From Melastoma dodecandrum (lineage: Eukaryota; Streptophyta; Magnoliopsida; Myrtales; Melastomataceae), in NCBI GenBank assembly GCA_029817715.1, contig JARUPY010000290.1, positions 1,426,001-1,490,000 of the forward strand: a stretch of DNA of 64,000 nucleotides, given 5' to 3'. The position numbers and the translations under genes were made by a program. Positions 44,500 through 56,540 of the stretch are shown piece by piece (the stretch's first letter is position 1; each line of letters opens with the position of its first letter). The notes under the pieces were generated by a model, which searched no databases, was not told the origin of the DNA, and saw only the letters and a list, made by a program, of their open reading frames with translations.

Positions 44500-44508
44500 A
44501 AAGAAAAA
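44500..44508. repeat. Target-site duplication, right copy (AAAGAAAAA)
   Basis: This is identical to 35908-35916 and directly abuts the right inverted repeat. Confidence 0.7.
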
Positions 44509-45099
44509 TCATTACTTGTTTGAAGTAAGTTACCCGGTCATGTTAAGTAATTAACTTCGTGATTCAAAATTGATCACCTAATCATTTTTCATAGGAATTA
44601 ATTGAATATCACTAATAATGTCCAACGATTTTTTATGAAACAGTAAGCATGTTCTATGATCTTTAAAATTTAAAGAGCATCACCAGTTAAAGTTAACATT
44701 AGCCTAATCGCATGTGATCAAAACTTGATTAATGTTGAGTATGCTGGGTTAAGGCCAATTTGGGGGGATCTACATTGATTTCAACACGCCGCCTTAACAT
44801 CGAGTTACTCTTCTCATCATTCCAAGTTGTACATGAAATTCTTCGAGCTTACTTGAGCTAAATCCTTTGGTAAAGATGTCGGTCGATTGGTCTTTTGTAC
44901 CGATATGTTGTAACACGATCTCTTTTGCAGTACCCTTTCTCTCAAAAAATGATTGTGGACTTCTACATGCTTGGTTCTAGCATGAAACTCTCATTGTCAG
45001 CTAGCTGGATAGCTGAATGGTTGTCGCATGATAGAGGTATTGCATGGTTAGCTTACCGATGAAGGTCTCCCATTAGTTGTTCTAGCCACATAGCTTTTT

Positions 45100-48000
45100 G
45101 TGTTGCAATTACAGTAGCTCTATACTCCGCTTCTGTCGTTGACAGTGATACCGTTGGTTGACGCTTTCTACATCACGTTACTGCTCCTCCTGCTAGATTA
45201 AAGACATATCTCATAGTTGACCTTCGAGTATTGCGGTCTTCGACATAATCAACATCACAGTATCCTGTAATTTTGCAATATCTTTCTCTTTTATGGTATA
45301 TTCCATTGTCCAATGCACCTTTAACATACTTTAGTATCCGTCGAACTGCATCGAGGTAGAGCTTCTTTGGTGATTGCATAAATTTGCTTACTAAAACAAC
45401 TGCATAAGAGGTGTCTGGTCTTGTATGTGTCAGGTAGATCAGACTACCAACCAACTGTCGGTATATTGTCGGCTCTTCAAGATCTTTTCCTTCGTGTGTG
45501 CTTAACTTGATTTTGAACTCAATAGGTGTTGATATCGGCTTGCACTCTATCTTCCCATATTTCTTTAATAGCTCCCCTGCATATTTTTCTTGGCACAGAA
45601 ACAAGCCTTATGGAACTCGATTAACTTCTAGTCCCAAGAAGTGTTTTAGTTCTTCGTGCTCCTTCATATTGAATTGCACATAGAGATTCTCCTGGATTTG
45701 TTTGATCTCATTTTTTCATCTCTTATGATGATGAGATCATCCACATACACAAGCACACGATGATTTTCTCTCCTTGGACTTTGAGAAATAGGCTTGAGTC
45801 GGCTATGGCAAGTGTATATCCATTCTGGAGTAGGAACTCTGCAATTTTGTCATATCATGCGCTTGGTGCTTGTTTCAGGCCATATAAAGCTTTCTTTAAT
45901 TTACAGGCATAGTACGAATGATCTTTATCTGCAAAGCCTTGTGTTTGCTCAATATAGATTGTTCTATCTAACTCCCCATGTAGCAATGCATTCTTCACGT
46001 CCAACTGACAAAGTTTCCAAGACTTACTTGCAGCTAGTGCGAGCATAACACGAACAGTTGTAATCTTCGAACTGGACTAAAAGTCTCGTCATAATCCGCA
46101 CCATACAACTGAGAGAATTCTCGAGCTACGAGTTGAGTCTTGTACCTCTCCACTGTTCTATCTGGAAGAGTTTTCACCTTATACACCCATTTGTAAGATA
46201 TGGGTATAATAACATCACTTGGTTTGGCTACCAAATCCCAAGTCTGATTTTCTTCCAATGCTCAGATCTCTTCACTCATTGCATCTCGCCACACTTTGTG
46301 CTTTGTTGCTTCTTCAAAATCGGTGGCTCTTGTGGATCAATGTCTTCAACAAGAACTGTATCTACATATCGTGTTGGTGGTCTTTGTTGTGTTGCAGATC
46401 TTCTTAACAATGTTGTATTATCTCCATCTTCTTCTATCGTATCTTGAGAAGATCGCAAATAGACTCCTGTTTGCCGTGGTCGATTACCTTCTTCATCGTT
46501 ATTTCTCATAACAGGAATTTCTTCCGTTGACTCCCTCCCCTTGGTTTTTGTTCTTATCTTCTACTTCCTTCAAAGGCGACCACCATGAAGTTGCCTCATC
46601 AAAGACAACATTACGAGATACCGTACACTTGTTAGTTATAGGATCACAACACCTCCATCCCTTTCTTTCCATGTCATTTCCGATGATGATGCACAAATTC
46701 GCCTTCTTGTCAAACTTGCTTGACAGGTGGTTAAGAATGAATACATAGGAGACCACCTAAAGACGCGGAAGTGTCTTACTAATGGCTTCATTTTCCATAG
46801 TACCTCGAACAACGTCTTTAAATTTAGGTGAGCTTGAGGCAGCTTGTTTGTAACTTGTACACGCGTCTTCATGCACTCTGCCCAGTATCTTCCTGGGTCA
46901 TTCCTTGTATGAAGCATACTTCTGCAAGATGTCATTCTGTTGTAGTGTGTGGGGAAAGGTCATCTGTCGTCTCATTTTGTTCTCCTTCAAGTATTCTACA
47001 AACCCCCTAGAGGTATATTCTCCCTCGTTTTCAGTACGTAGACACTTCACTTTCTTTTGCAAGTCATTATTTGCCTTGTTCTTATACTCTTTGAACTTCT
47101 ATAGAGTCTCTGACTTTACTTTCATAAAATATTCCCAGACATACCTGGAGTAGTCATCGATGAATGTCGCCATATATTTGCGGCCACCTACTGATGGGTG
47201 TTTCGCTGGTTCAAACACATCAGAATGTATCAGTTGTAGTGGTTCTTTGACCCTATAATTGGATTCCTCGTATGACAACTGGTGTGCTTTTCCATATTCG
47301 CAGTTACTACAGACATTGTTGACATTCACCTCCAACTATGGAAGGCCCTTCAGCATCTCCTTTCTCAGCATATCCTTCAACTTGTGGTTGCCAACGTACC
47401 CAAGCCTCTCATGCCAGAGATCTGTTGTTTCATTCATCTTCATCTTTTCTATGTATGCTGATTATGCAGACATCACATAGATGGAGTTTACCTTCCGTCC
47501 TTCCATGAACGACGTCCCAAAAAACTTCAACTCTACATACACCTTTACATCTTCAGGTCTAAACACCACGAAGTTATCGGGGGCAGTCAATTGAGCTATT
47601 GACAAAAGATTATTCTTTATACCAGGGACATGGTACACTCCTTGCTACTGCACTTTGTTGGAACTATGATCAGCAATTATGACAATCTTCCCAACGTGGG
47701 TAATGGGCAATCTGGATTTATTGGTAGTAAAGACAACTCATTGGCTTTTATATTCTGATAGCTACTGCAACTTTTCCTCATCACTAGTCATATGGTTGGA
47801 ACATCCCGAGTCAAATACCAGTTCTCTGTATACTCCACTCTTTTATTGAGAACTACTGCAAGAGCCTGGTCTTCTGACGGTTGCTCTTCTTCTAGCACGA
47901 CGAGAGACGTTTTAAGGTTCCACTCCTCTTCAGATTTGTCTTCATTGTGATTGGATGACGTGGCAACATTTTCTTCCATGTTCTTTCTCTTGGACCAACA

Positions 48001-48780
48001 GTCTCTCGAATAATGCCCATTCTTTCCACAGTTGAAGTATTCTGCATTTTTTCGTAGAGTTGACTTTTCTTGTCTCTTCCTCTCTTGTGGTCGGACATTC
48101 TTCTATTGCTCATGTCGACCATTCCTTCCACCTCGCAGAAATTTCTCTCACCATCTTTGACAAACCTTTTATAGTTTCTTCTTATATTACTATATAAGGC
48201 CTTTTCTTCATTTTTCAAAGTTACTGCTACCCCTTGTTTTGCTAGCGTTCCTCATTACCTAGTAAACTTTCTAAATCTTTTAGGGACAGCGGCGTGGGCC
48301 ATCTTTGCACCACCGCAATAAATCCCCTATTTCTCTGGTCTTAGTCCATGAATAATTATTTTCCTCATCCTATCATAGCTAATCCTTGATCTTGGGTCTA
48401 ATTTTGAAATCGCCCGAAAGATAGGATTTACTTTTGTGAAGAACTGATTAATTTCTAGTTCCCCTTGTCTAACTGCCAACAAATCATTCTCTAGAAATTG
48501 TAACCTCATATCGTTTTTCTTCGAGAACCTAGTTGTTAGTATATTTCCAGACATCTTTTGGCTTTGTGGCGTACCTTATATGCTCAAGCATTTCCTCTTT
48601 TATGGTGGTCTTTATCGCGAACATGGCCCTTCTTGCTTTTATTCGCCCTTTTCATAATGCGACAGCATCCTCCTCCGGTGGGGCCGTCTCACTTCCGCCA
48701 ATAATCTTCCAGAGATCTTGGCTCCATGCACGTCTTTCACGTGCTATAATTCTGGTTGTTTAATTTTTTCAGCATGCCAA
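45100..48780 (-). pseudogene. Copia gag-pol remnant
   Basis: Gag pieces (48780-48300) include SQDLWKIIGGSE and FLENDLLAVRQGELEINQFF. The zinc knuckle near 48020 reads YFNCGKNGHYSRDCW, with Tyr in place of the first Cys. The integrase keeps [16 protein letters not shown] (about 47170) and RSMLHTRNDPGRYWAECMK. RT has KWVYKVKTLPDRTVERYK and YGADYDETFSPV. RNase H has GYCDVDYVEDRNTRRSTMRY. Many stops and shifts lie between. Confidence 0.87.
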
Positions 48781-48875
48781 CAGTGTTAAATTATGTCATA
48801 CCGAACTGGACTTATAGAAACGTAGCCTGGTCCCTGACCTACACCCAACACAATCCAGGATTGTAGCTTACTCGG

Positions 48876-49040
48876 CAGAACTTCGACAATACTTCGGCAG
48901 AACCTCCGCTGGACTTCGGCAGAAACTCCGCCGGACTTCTGTGGAATCTCTGCAGGAATTCTGTAGAATCTCCGCTAGACTTCGGCAGAAACTCCGGTGG
49001 ACCTCGGCAGAATCTCTGCTGGGCTTTGGCACCTTGACCA
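48876..49040 (-). repeat. 22-bp tandem repeats in the copia leader
   Basis: Six to seven imperfect 22-bp units of the form GGAGTTTCTGCCGAAGTCTAGC (minus strand) lie between the primer site and gag. The second copia element carries the same array at 53968-54112. Confidence 0.8.
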
Positions 49041-49064
49041 CGACCGCCTGGCTTGGATGCCAAA

Positions 49065-49443
49065 TGTTGAACCATGACCACCGAAGGTATGACTAATTTC
49101 AATCTATCAAAACTCGAAAGGAAATCTCTAGCCAACCACACTATGAATAACCAAAGAGAAGCTTTAGAATAGAAGAAACTTTTCATTCAGATTGTGTTCT
49201 TACAAATGAGGGATAATCGCTATTTATAAGAAAACGATGGCCCTGCATAAGATCTACAAACTACCACGTAATCATAACTATTACCACACAATCTATGTAA
49301 CATTAATCTACCACAAAAAATTAACCGACATATCAACTCTACCATGCGTTCCAATTGAAGACCATAAAATTTACTAAAAAATCAAGATACTAATTTTACC
49401 TTTTTGTAGAATTATCTAGAATGTAGGCGAAGGTATTTAAACA
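49065..49443 (-). repeat. 5' LTR of the decayed copia element
   Basis: The inner end is fixed by the primer site (minus strand ...GGTTCAACA then TTTGGCATCC). The outer TGTTTAAATACC start is inferred. A TATA-like CTTATAAATAGCG occurs near 49215-49228 on the minus strand. Confidence 0.55.
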
Positions 49444-51251
49444 TGCTTGCCATTGCCCCGACCTCCCGACCAAGTCCTTCAGATACGCAACCAAATAACC
49501 AACTACAGAAGGTTGCCCGTCCCAAACTGCTTATGCCTGCTACGGAGTCCTTCTCTCTGACCAACTCTGTACGCCGACTCGAAAACCAGCGATCCTTCTC
49601 CCTAAGCCCTCTTGCACACAGTGCAATGTTACGGACAGTGTTCCGGTCGAGTCCATCGGATTCGTAATCACGAGCATCTCCGGAGCGGCTTAACCAAATC
49701 TGAATCTGCTGTAGTCACCTCTTGCGAGATCGCTCACCTTTACAATCCGTCCTGCACACTCATGCACACGTTAAAACAACACAAAAACGCTGCTATAATG
49801 CCAAGACTTACCACACTTAACTTCATCAAATATTCAAATTATCTTTGTTTTTTCTTTTATAAAGTAGTTCCGACCTTCTGTTAATGAGGAAGTTTATTTT
49901 ACTAAATTTAAATTACGACCAGATGCATTCGCATAATGCATAAATCATTTGAGAACAATATCTGATTAATTTCGTATCAGTTAGATTCTTCAATCTCAAG
50001 ATATCGCATTATAGAAGGTTGGAGCCAGATTCGATCCACAACCTTCTATAGTTGGAAAGAAATAATATTTCATTCCCAACCTGAGAAATCTGATCATGTG
50101 CTAGTGCATATATCCGTTGGGGACAATCCAAAATTAATTTTTTTGTTAATTGGATATTTTCATCCCACGGTAAAGCAGAAGGTTCGGCCAGAATAGACAA
50201 GCAACCTTTCATACAGGGAAATACTCAATTATTTATTTCCAAATGAATTGATTCATTTCAAATAAGTTTATCATTGTATTTGGACGAAATTTATGTGAGT
50301 TGTATGGTTATTGAATATTTCTTATTAACGTAATCTCTTTATAGAAGGTTCATAGGAAAATTCGAATATAATTTCCACATAAGAAAAATATATTATTTTT
50401 TAGTTTTTATATTTGTCTTACGAGGCAAATAGTTTAATAGTAATTTAAATAATATTCCTAAGAATATTAATCTTTTGAATTAGTAAATTAATTAAAATAA
50501 TCAATAATTAATTGATTATTAAAATATTTAATTATATAAATATTTTCTAATCATCATTCGATCATCATTGGAATATTCTCCCTCTCATCGATAACTTTCA
50601 ACAATTTTTGGTCGATTCCGGCATTTGCATTTGCCTCCATCGTAATTATCTCGTTTTTCTTTAAAACCTCACCCCTCCCCCCCTCTCTCGACCAAACCCT
50701 GAGAAAGAGAGACGTGTGCAAAGAGAAGAGAATAAGGAGCAGCGGAGACAATAATATTTAGAGAAGAAAATCTGCAACAGGTAACGGATGGGCAAGTCGG
50801 TTTGTATAAGAGTCGCAGATAGAGGGCGCAATTGAGAGACGGCGAAACAGATGATAAAAGGCGCATTGATTTGTTGGAGTGGTCGAAAGGACTCCTCGAG
50901 CTTTTATGTGATCTGCGGATGGGGAAGAAACATCTCCGGGGAAGCAGCCGGCAACCGAATGAGTAGTGATAATGGAGAAAATAACAGTGAGCTACAAAGG
51001 AGTCACTAGATACTTTCAGATGAGATTACAAATGATACGCATAAGAAAAATCAGATTAATATTGAAGGACACCAAAGAGTTAACATACATGTGGAAAATT
51101 AAAACCTTACTAGAGTAACTTACTATTCATATACATATATGTAAGACACCATTTCTTACCGCAATATATGTTATTCTTACATGCATGTAACATAAATTTC
51201 ACATCTTAATTGTCCGTCATCCCCATCGCGAAACCCTTGTGATCACTAGTA
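49444..51251. other. AT-rich spacer with one hairpin
   Basis: No gene is recognised. A perfect 11-bp inverted repeat (TATAGAAGGTT at 50010-50020 and AACCTTCTATA at 50040-50050) encloses a 19-nt loop. Confidence 0.5.
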
Positions 51252-51779
51252 TTAGAGGAAATGATACATCTCATATCTGATGTAACAATCTTTGAGATGA
51301 ATTTGAGCTCCGCGACCATGTCTACTGCACACGTCAAAGAGTTGGGGCTTGGTGGATTGGAGGCAACCGGCACAGTCCTGATCCGAGAGTGATCTGCTAC
51401 AGTAACCCGAAGCATAAAAAGGATCATAATGATATCCGGCGGTGTCGCCGGTAAAGATTTTGTTGGCGAGGGGATACTGGGGATTTTTTGAAGCTGCTTC
51501 AATCTCCATGTCAACGACGGCTTCCGGAAGGTTGTATTCATTATCAAAGAAGGGAATGATATCTGCATTGCAGATTCTCGACACTAAAGTCCCATCGTAA
51601 GCCACTGTCGCATGGCTGGCAAATAACAAAACAATAAAGATTATGACAGCGTCGCGGCGCTCTACGGGCGGGGGCTTTCTCCTCGGCGGATCGAAAACCA
51701 TATCTATTCTCCCAGACCTCCCCAGCTCGTTGAGACACGGTAATTGATAGAACACCGTATTAATAGATGTAGTAGACAT
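51252..51779 (-). CDS. Ginkbilobin-2-like (Gnk2/DUF26) secreted protein 1, intact
   Basis: The product has one Gnk2-homologous domain, the fold of ginkbilobin-2 (antifungal, mannose-binding) and of cysteine-rich receptor kinases. Six Cys are present at 70, 127, 136, 139, 151 and 165, and C127-x8-C136-x2-C139 is the family signature (CSRSLSDQDCAGC). A hydrophobic segment (AVIIFIVLLFASHATVA, 44-60) before AYDGTLVSRIC is a signal peptide. The ORF starts at 51779, but Met27 (51701) is also possible and places the hydrophobic segment nearer the N terminus. There is no transmembrane or kinase part, so it should be apoplastic. Two paralogues lie at 62684-63082 and 63697-63972. Antifungal activity is inferred from the family only. 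Confidence 0.9.
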   Translation of the reverse strand: MSTTSINTVFYQLPCLNELGRSGRIDMVFDPPRRKPPPVERRDAVIIFIVLLFASHATVAYDGTLVSRICNADIIPFFDNEYNLPEAVVDMEIEAASKNPQYPLANKIFTGDTAGYHYDPFYASGYCSRSLSDQDCAGCLQSTKPQLFDVCSRHGRGAQIHLKDCYIRYEMYHFL

Positions 51780-53465
51780 GCTGGGGTCTTCGGATAATGA
51801 ACGTCACACATTTGCTCGGGCCGAAATTGGTGCTCGTTGTTTGTACTCGTATCCGCGGATTTAACGAAAAGCCAATGTATGCCATAGCTGGCAACTGACT
51901 TGCCCTTGTAAACTGAGATTAAATTTCAGCGCAATTATTTGTATTACTACGTTCATGGTGGAACTCATATCTCTATTGATTGCTCATGCAATTAGCCTGT
52001 GAAGATAGGGAAAATGAAAAACTCATCTCTTTAATATCCACAATTCATTTTTTTCATTTATTTTTCATATGACCCGAAATCAATATTCACGAATTTTATG
52101 TATAGGTTCGGCGTTAATCATTTGCCTCCAAGTAAAATGGCCCAAAAATCGAAGATGTCGTTTCTGCCTTGAGTTAATTGCAATTCATAAAGTATGCCTG
52201 GTCCTGCAAAATTTGTTGGTTAATGTTGGGACTTTGGGTAGGATTATAGTCTGTGTGCCGACCCTTATCGACTTTTAATTATATTTTTCGAAATGATTTT
52301 TTGCTATTGCAAACGGTGTTAAAAAGTATTTTAACAAAACCGAAAGGACAAGGAAAGAACGAAAAAAAAAGGTAGTGAGCTTATAGTGTGTCATGGCTCA
52401 TGGGTATGGCGTCACCGTAAGCGAGCGACTCTTGGTAACATTTCCTAGAATCTTGCCAAGGTCTTGCTTGGTCACAGTCGGAGACAACATGGAAAAGAAG
52501 AACAGTCTTGAAACACATTCGTTGATATGACTTATAAGTACTAATTATGTTGACTGAGTTCTATTCTAACGATTTATTTTCATCTCTTTATTTTCGTTTC
52601 GCAGTCCTCAACCGAATTTTTCTTCTTTTTCTTTTATCATCTTGTTCATGATAATTGTTGTTTGAAACTTAACCAAAAACCGGCCAATATAATTCGGTAA
52701 GATATAAATGATATGTACTAAATTTTGTTGGAATTATAATTAAATAAAGAATACATTCCAAATAATAATAAAAAAACCTTTGAGACTTAAATGGATGATT
52801 TCATTTTTTAGAATAATGATTTATCGAAACGAATTTATTTAAAAGATTTATCTATAAAATATGTTAATGAATATCAGAATATGTTAGTTGATTATAGAGA
52901 AACGAAAAAAACAGCCCATACGTGGATTTAATCTATCCCACCCTAATCTTACCCATCGAACATTCACTATACGAGCCACTCATTGTCGATTTGAATTTCA
53001 TAGAAACAATCAAGACGAAACTATGAGGACATGGGAAGTCTCATATAACTAGATTTCTCCATGTAATGACTGGAATGGGGCCTTGTGCCTATACCTCTTT
53101 CCTCGGGTGGTTTCAGTGGTTGCAAAAAGGAATGATAGAAGGTGGTGTTTTACCATTTAAGGACCGTATTAAACGTGTGCCCCAAAGTTTGGAAATTGGA
53201 TTTGAAGATTATTTTGATTCGCTCGTGAAATATAAGAAATGAGTAAGAAAATATCTTTTGAGGAGATACATTAATTGATATTACTAACATATTTATCGGT
53301 TGGTATAAAACATAATGTTAAATGGATTTCTTTGGAACTTTGCAACTATCTAATAAATATGTGCTGCCTTAAGTAGCGAATGACAAGAACAATAAGATGG
53401 CAAACCCTGAAGACATAAAGGAGGTGGTACGAGTACAATAACCGCGATGATAAAGAAATGTTGTG
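51780..53465. other. Spacer between the Gnk2 gene and the second copia element
   Basis: AT-rich. Short ORFs have no domain. Confidence 0.45.
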
Positions 53466-53939
53466 TGTTGGGAAATGATAAAGAACAACACCTACGCTTT
53501 TCATGCCTCTCGTTCTCCTTAGATTTTGGTGGTAATTTCTAGAAAACTTGAGGGGACTTCCAAAGATATTTTGATTAGGATGCCGGTAGATGTAATTAGT
53601 GGCGAAAAATATGAATACGTAGGCGGTAGGTAGAATTTTATGGCTAAAATAGAAGAAATGTCCGTATGTAGAACAAATGGTTTGTAATGATGCTAGGTGT
53701 TGCATTTGCAACCATATCCAAGATGAATGCATCAGCCTATAATAGGGCACCCGTCATTTGTAACAATCATCTCTTGTAGCAATAGATGTTTGGGGAAAAT
53801 TGATTGGCAGATAGTTGGCTCTTCACCTCTCCCCTCAAAATATTTCTATTGACAATTCCTCTTAAGTCGGGTGGCTCAAGCATTGGGAAATCGAGACGAC
53901 CATCTTAATTTATTAGCTATGGAGCCACGAGGTCTTACA
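53466..53939 (+). repeat. 5' LTR of the second copia element
   Basis: About 474 bp, ending CTTACA immediately before the primer site. It starts at TGTTGGGAAATGATAAAG, and the exact first base is uncertain by a few positions. Confidence 0.75.
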
Positions 53940-53967
53940 TTTGGCATCAAAGCCGGGTCATTCAGGG

Positions 53968-54112
53968 TCGAGTTGCCGAAGTCCAGCGGAGATTCTACCG
54001 ATGTTCAGCGGAGGTTCTACCGATTTCGAGCGGAGGTTCTGCCGAAGTCCTACGAAGCTTCTATAGAAGTACACTGGAGGTTCTGCCGAAATACTGCTGA
54101 GACTCTACCCAG
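53968..54112 (+). repeat. 22-bp tandem repeats in the copia leader
   Basis: Imperfect units such as CCGAAGTCCAGCGGAGATTCTA and GAGCGGAGGTTCTGCCGAAGTC (22 bp) repeat about six times between primer site and gag. The array is shared with the element at 44803-49443. Confidence 0.8.
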
Positions 54113-54245
54113 GAAGCTGCAATCTAGGATTGTGTCGTGCATAGGTTGGAAACCAGACCACGCTTCCAAAAGTCTAGTTTGGTATGGAGAAATTTAATAC
54201 TGTCTGCATGTTAAAGAAATTAAATCACCAAAATTATAGCACTTG

Positions 54246-55351
54246 TGTTGGCATGGCAAAAATCTCGGGCCTAATTATGATGAGCCCACAAATTCAAGCC
54301 ATTTTATGAGCAAAGTTAAGCTGATCTATATTAAGTCTACCAAGACTTTTGGGCCCATTTTACACGAAGCCCATAGGTCCATGGGTCATTAAGAGTATTT
54401 ATAAGCCCACCGTTATGTGAGCCAGCCAGAAAAGTACTAAGTCTATGAAGGATCGTCGAGGTCAGAGTCTATGAAGATCAGACCAAGATTTTCAGAAAAA
54501 AGATTATAGGGCCACGTTCCCATGATTTGAAACGATCTTCAGGTGGAGAAAATCTGGGGACACGTCTCCATTTATCTGATTTGATATAAGAAAGAGAAGC
54601 TGTTAAGTCTACGTGAGTCCAAACTGATAGACGATATGGATAAAAGCCATGTCTACCAGGATCAATTTGTCATCGAGATTTCTGTAAGTCAGTTAGGAGG
54701 ACCACGACCTGGGAAGATAATTTGAGAACGTGTCAAATATCCCAGGCATAATAAGATTTAGTATAAAAGGGAGAAGATCCTCCTCAGTCAGACACGACAA
54801 TCACACCAAGACATATTTTGCATTGATCGTCAACCCTTTAGTTTTAGTTAACAGGCGTCCAAACCCCGACCTGGGTGAACTCGCAAGGGTTCTTGGTCTT
54901 CACTTTCACCATCAGAGTGAGCAACCGTAGCTCTGATAGCCAAATCTCCGCCTTCACTCCATCGTCTTGGTGAGCAACCGTAGCCTTGACACCAAATCAC
55001 CGCCTTCATTTCATCGTCTTGGTGAGCAACCGTAGCCTCGACACCAAAGCTCCACCATCACTCCACTACCAGGCATCCAGATCCACCACTACCTTCGACC
55101 ACAATCTGCCCATCACCTCTCCAGAAGTCAGATTCCGCCATTCCAGTCTGCAAGTCTACGGTACCACCACCAACCGCTTCATCATCTTTATTGTTTTTCA
55201 TAGCTGTAAGTTTTTGATTCGTTTGTAAGACATTGTTTAAGCATCGTTGATTAATATATTTCATCTATTTTCATTTACTGGCGACCACATCCGAACCCCT
55301 GTGAGTGTTCGTGCCAAATATTTCCAACGTGATCCGTTTCCGACGCGAACA
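54246..55351 (+). repeat. Left LTR of the nested element
   Basis: It carries a TATA box (TATAAAAG, 54762-54769) and at about 54895-55060 a minisatellite related to that in the LTRs at 5106 and 8312. Confidence 0.9.
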
Positions 55352-55652
55352 TGTTTTTGGCGACCACAGTGGGAGTTGAAGAAATTGACCATTCAGAATA
55401 GCAAAGAATACCAGGAGTACAATTATTTGAGATCCCCCGCCCCCTCCATTAGATAGAGAAGATCAGAATGTGGTGGTAGTCTCAAAACTTCTGATCATTT
55501 GCATGTTACATGAGGAGAATATACGTCGTAATTCCGAGTTAATGGCTGCAATGCGAGAAATGATAAAAAACTTCTTTGATGACATGTATCTCTATAAAAG
55601 TCCATGCCTTGAATAGATAAACTGGGAATGGTCTCGTGATGAGTCTACGCGA

Positions 55653-55982
55653 ATGATCAGTTCGAATCAAGTCTACGAAGACGACGACGTAGATTGGGAC
55701 GAATGTCCATACTCAAATTATGCTTCCAGTCATTGGCGTAGAGAGAGCTTTTCCGTTGACGAGGCCCCAATTTTGAAGTACGTGCCCATAACAAAATTTT
55801 CTATTGAAGTAGATGTCCCTAGAGTAAAATCTCGTGTTGATGATTGTGCCCGTCAAGAAAAACCTCTTGTTAAGGGTGATGTTTTCAAAGCGGAACCTCT
55901 TGTACATGAATATGTTCTCGAAGTAAAACCTCTAATCGGGGAATATGTTCCCATAGCAAACCCATCGCCAAAGGTTGATTGA
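55653..55982 (+). other. Short acidic ORF in the non-autonomous element (109 aa)
   Basis: This is the only notable ORF in the interior. The product is acidic with a loose repeat around EYVPI/HEYVLEVKPL and no known domain. It may be a gag leftover or chance. Confidence 0.3.
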
Positions 55983-56540
55983 GTAAGGCAGTTTGGTCCG
56001 CTAACCCTCAAAGATGTTGGGATGCAAGTGGTAGAACAAATTATGCCAAATTTTGTGCCGTAATCGACGTAAAATCATTAAAGAGAGAAATTACAATTCA
56101 TATTTTTCATAGTTTCTAAACAGAGGTTAACATCATAGAGAATGATCTTGAACTTCCGGAGCATGAACCGTGGGCACCTGGAGAAACAATAGTGGCCAAC
56201 CCATTATTATGGTGCCACTTGCCCTTTGATCCGAGTGGTTTGCAACACGACATACGTTTAAATCGACAACGTCTCGCCCAACTTGACAAGTATTTTTAAT
56301 TCTCGCAAAACTGGCGAATACCAGGGGCTCACAGTCTTAACAAAATCGCGTACTTTGACATGGATTTCCAACCCGCACGAGGATATAGAATTTGGCACAT
56401 ACCAAGGGATCACGCCATTTGGGGTCTCGAATCTCCAATGTCTTCCATTCTTTTTAATTTTACTTGTCCATAATTCAAACCACTTCACAATGCTGGGTAA
56501 AACTCTCAGCTAAGATCGTCTCACCTAAGAGGGGGGCTTA

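Larger units (their letters stand above)
44803..49443 (-). mobile_element. Decayed Ty1/copia retrotransposon
   Basis: On the minus strand: LTR (49065-49443), Met-type primer site (49050-49062, TGGCATCCAAGCC), a leader with 22-bp tandem repeats, gag, integrase, RT and RNase H, ending in a TGTTGAAATC motif near 44803 that may begin a 3' LTR. The two putative LTR starts do not match, so the 3' end is uncertain. The internal sequence is of the same family as the copia element at 53466-62109. Confidence 0.8.

Noticed and set aside
44785..44803. Exact 3' LTR of the first copia element
   Set aside because: A TGTTGAAATC start is present, but it does not align with the start of the 5' LTR, so no LTR pair is claimed.
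48876..49040. 22-bp repeats as a CRISPR-like array
   Set aside because: The units are directly adjacent without spacers, imperfect, and inside a copia leader in a plant genome.
50010..50050. 11-bp inverted repeat as a terminator or microRNA precursor
   Set aside because: The stem is too short and isolated in AT-rich DNA, with no gene or transposon boundary next to it.
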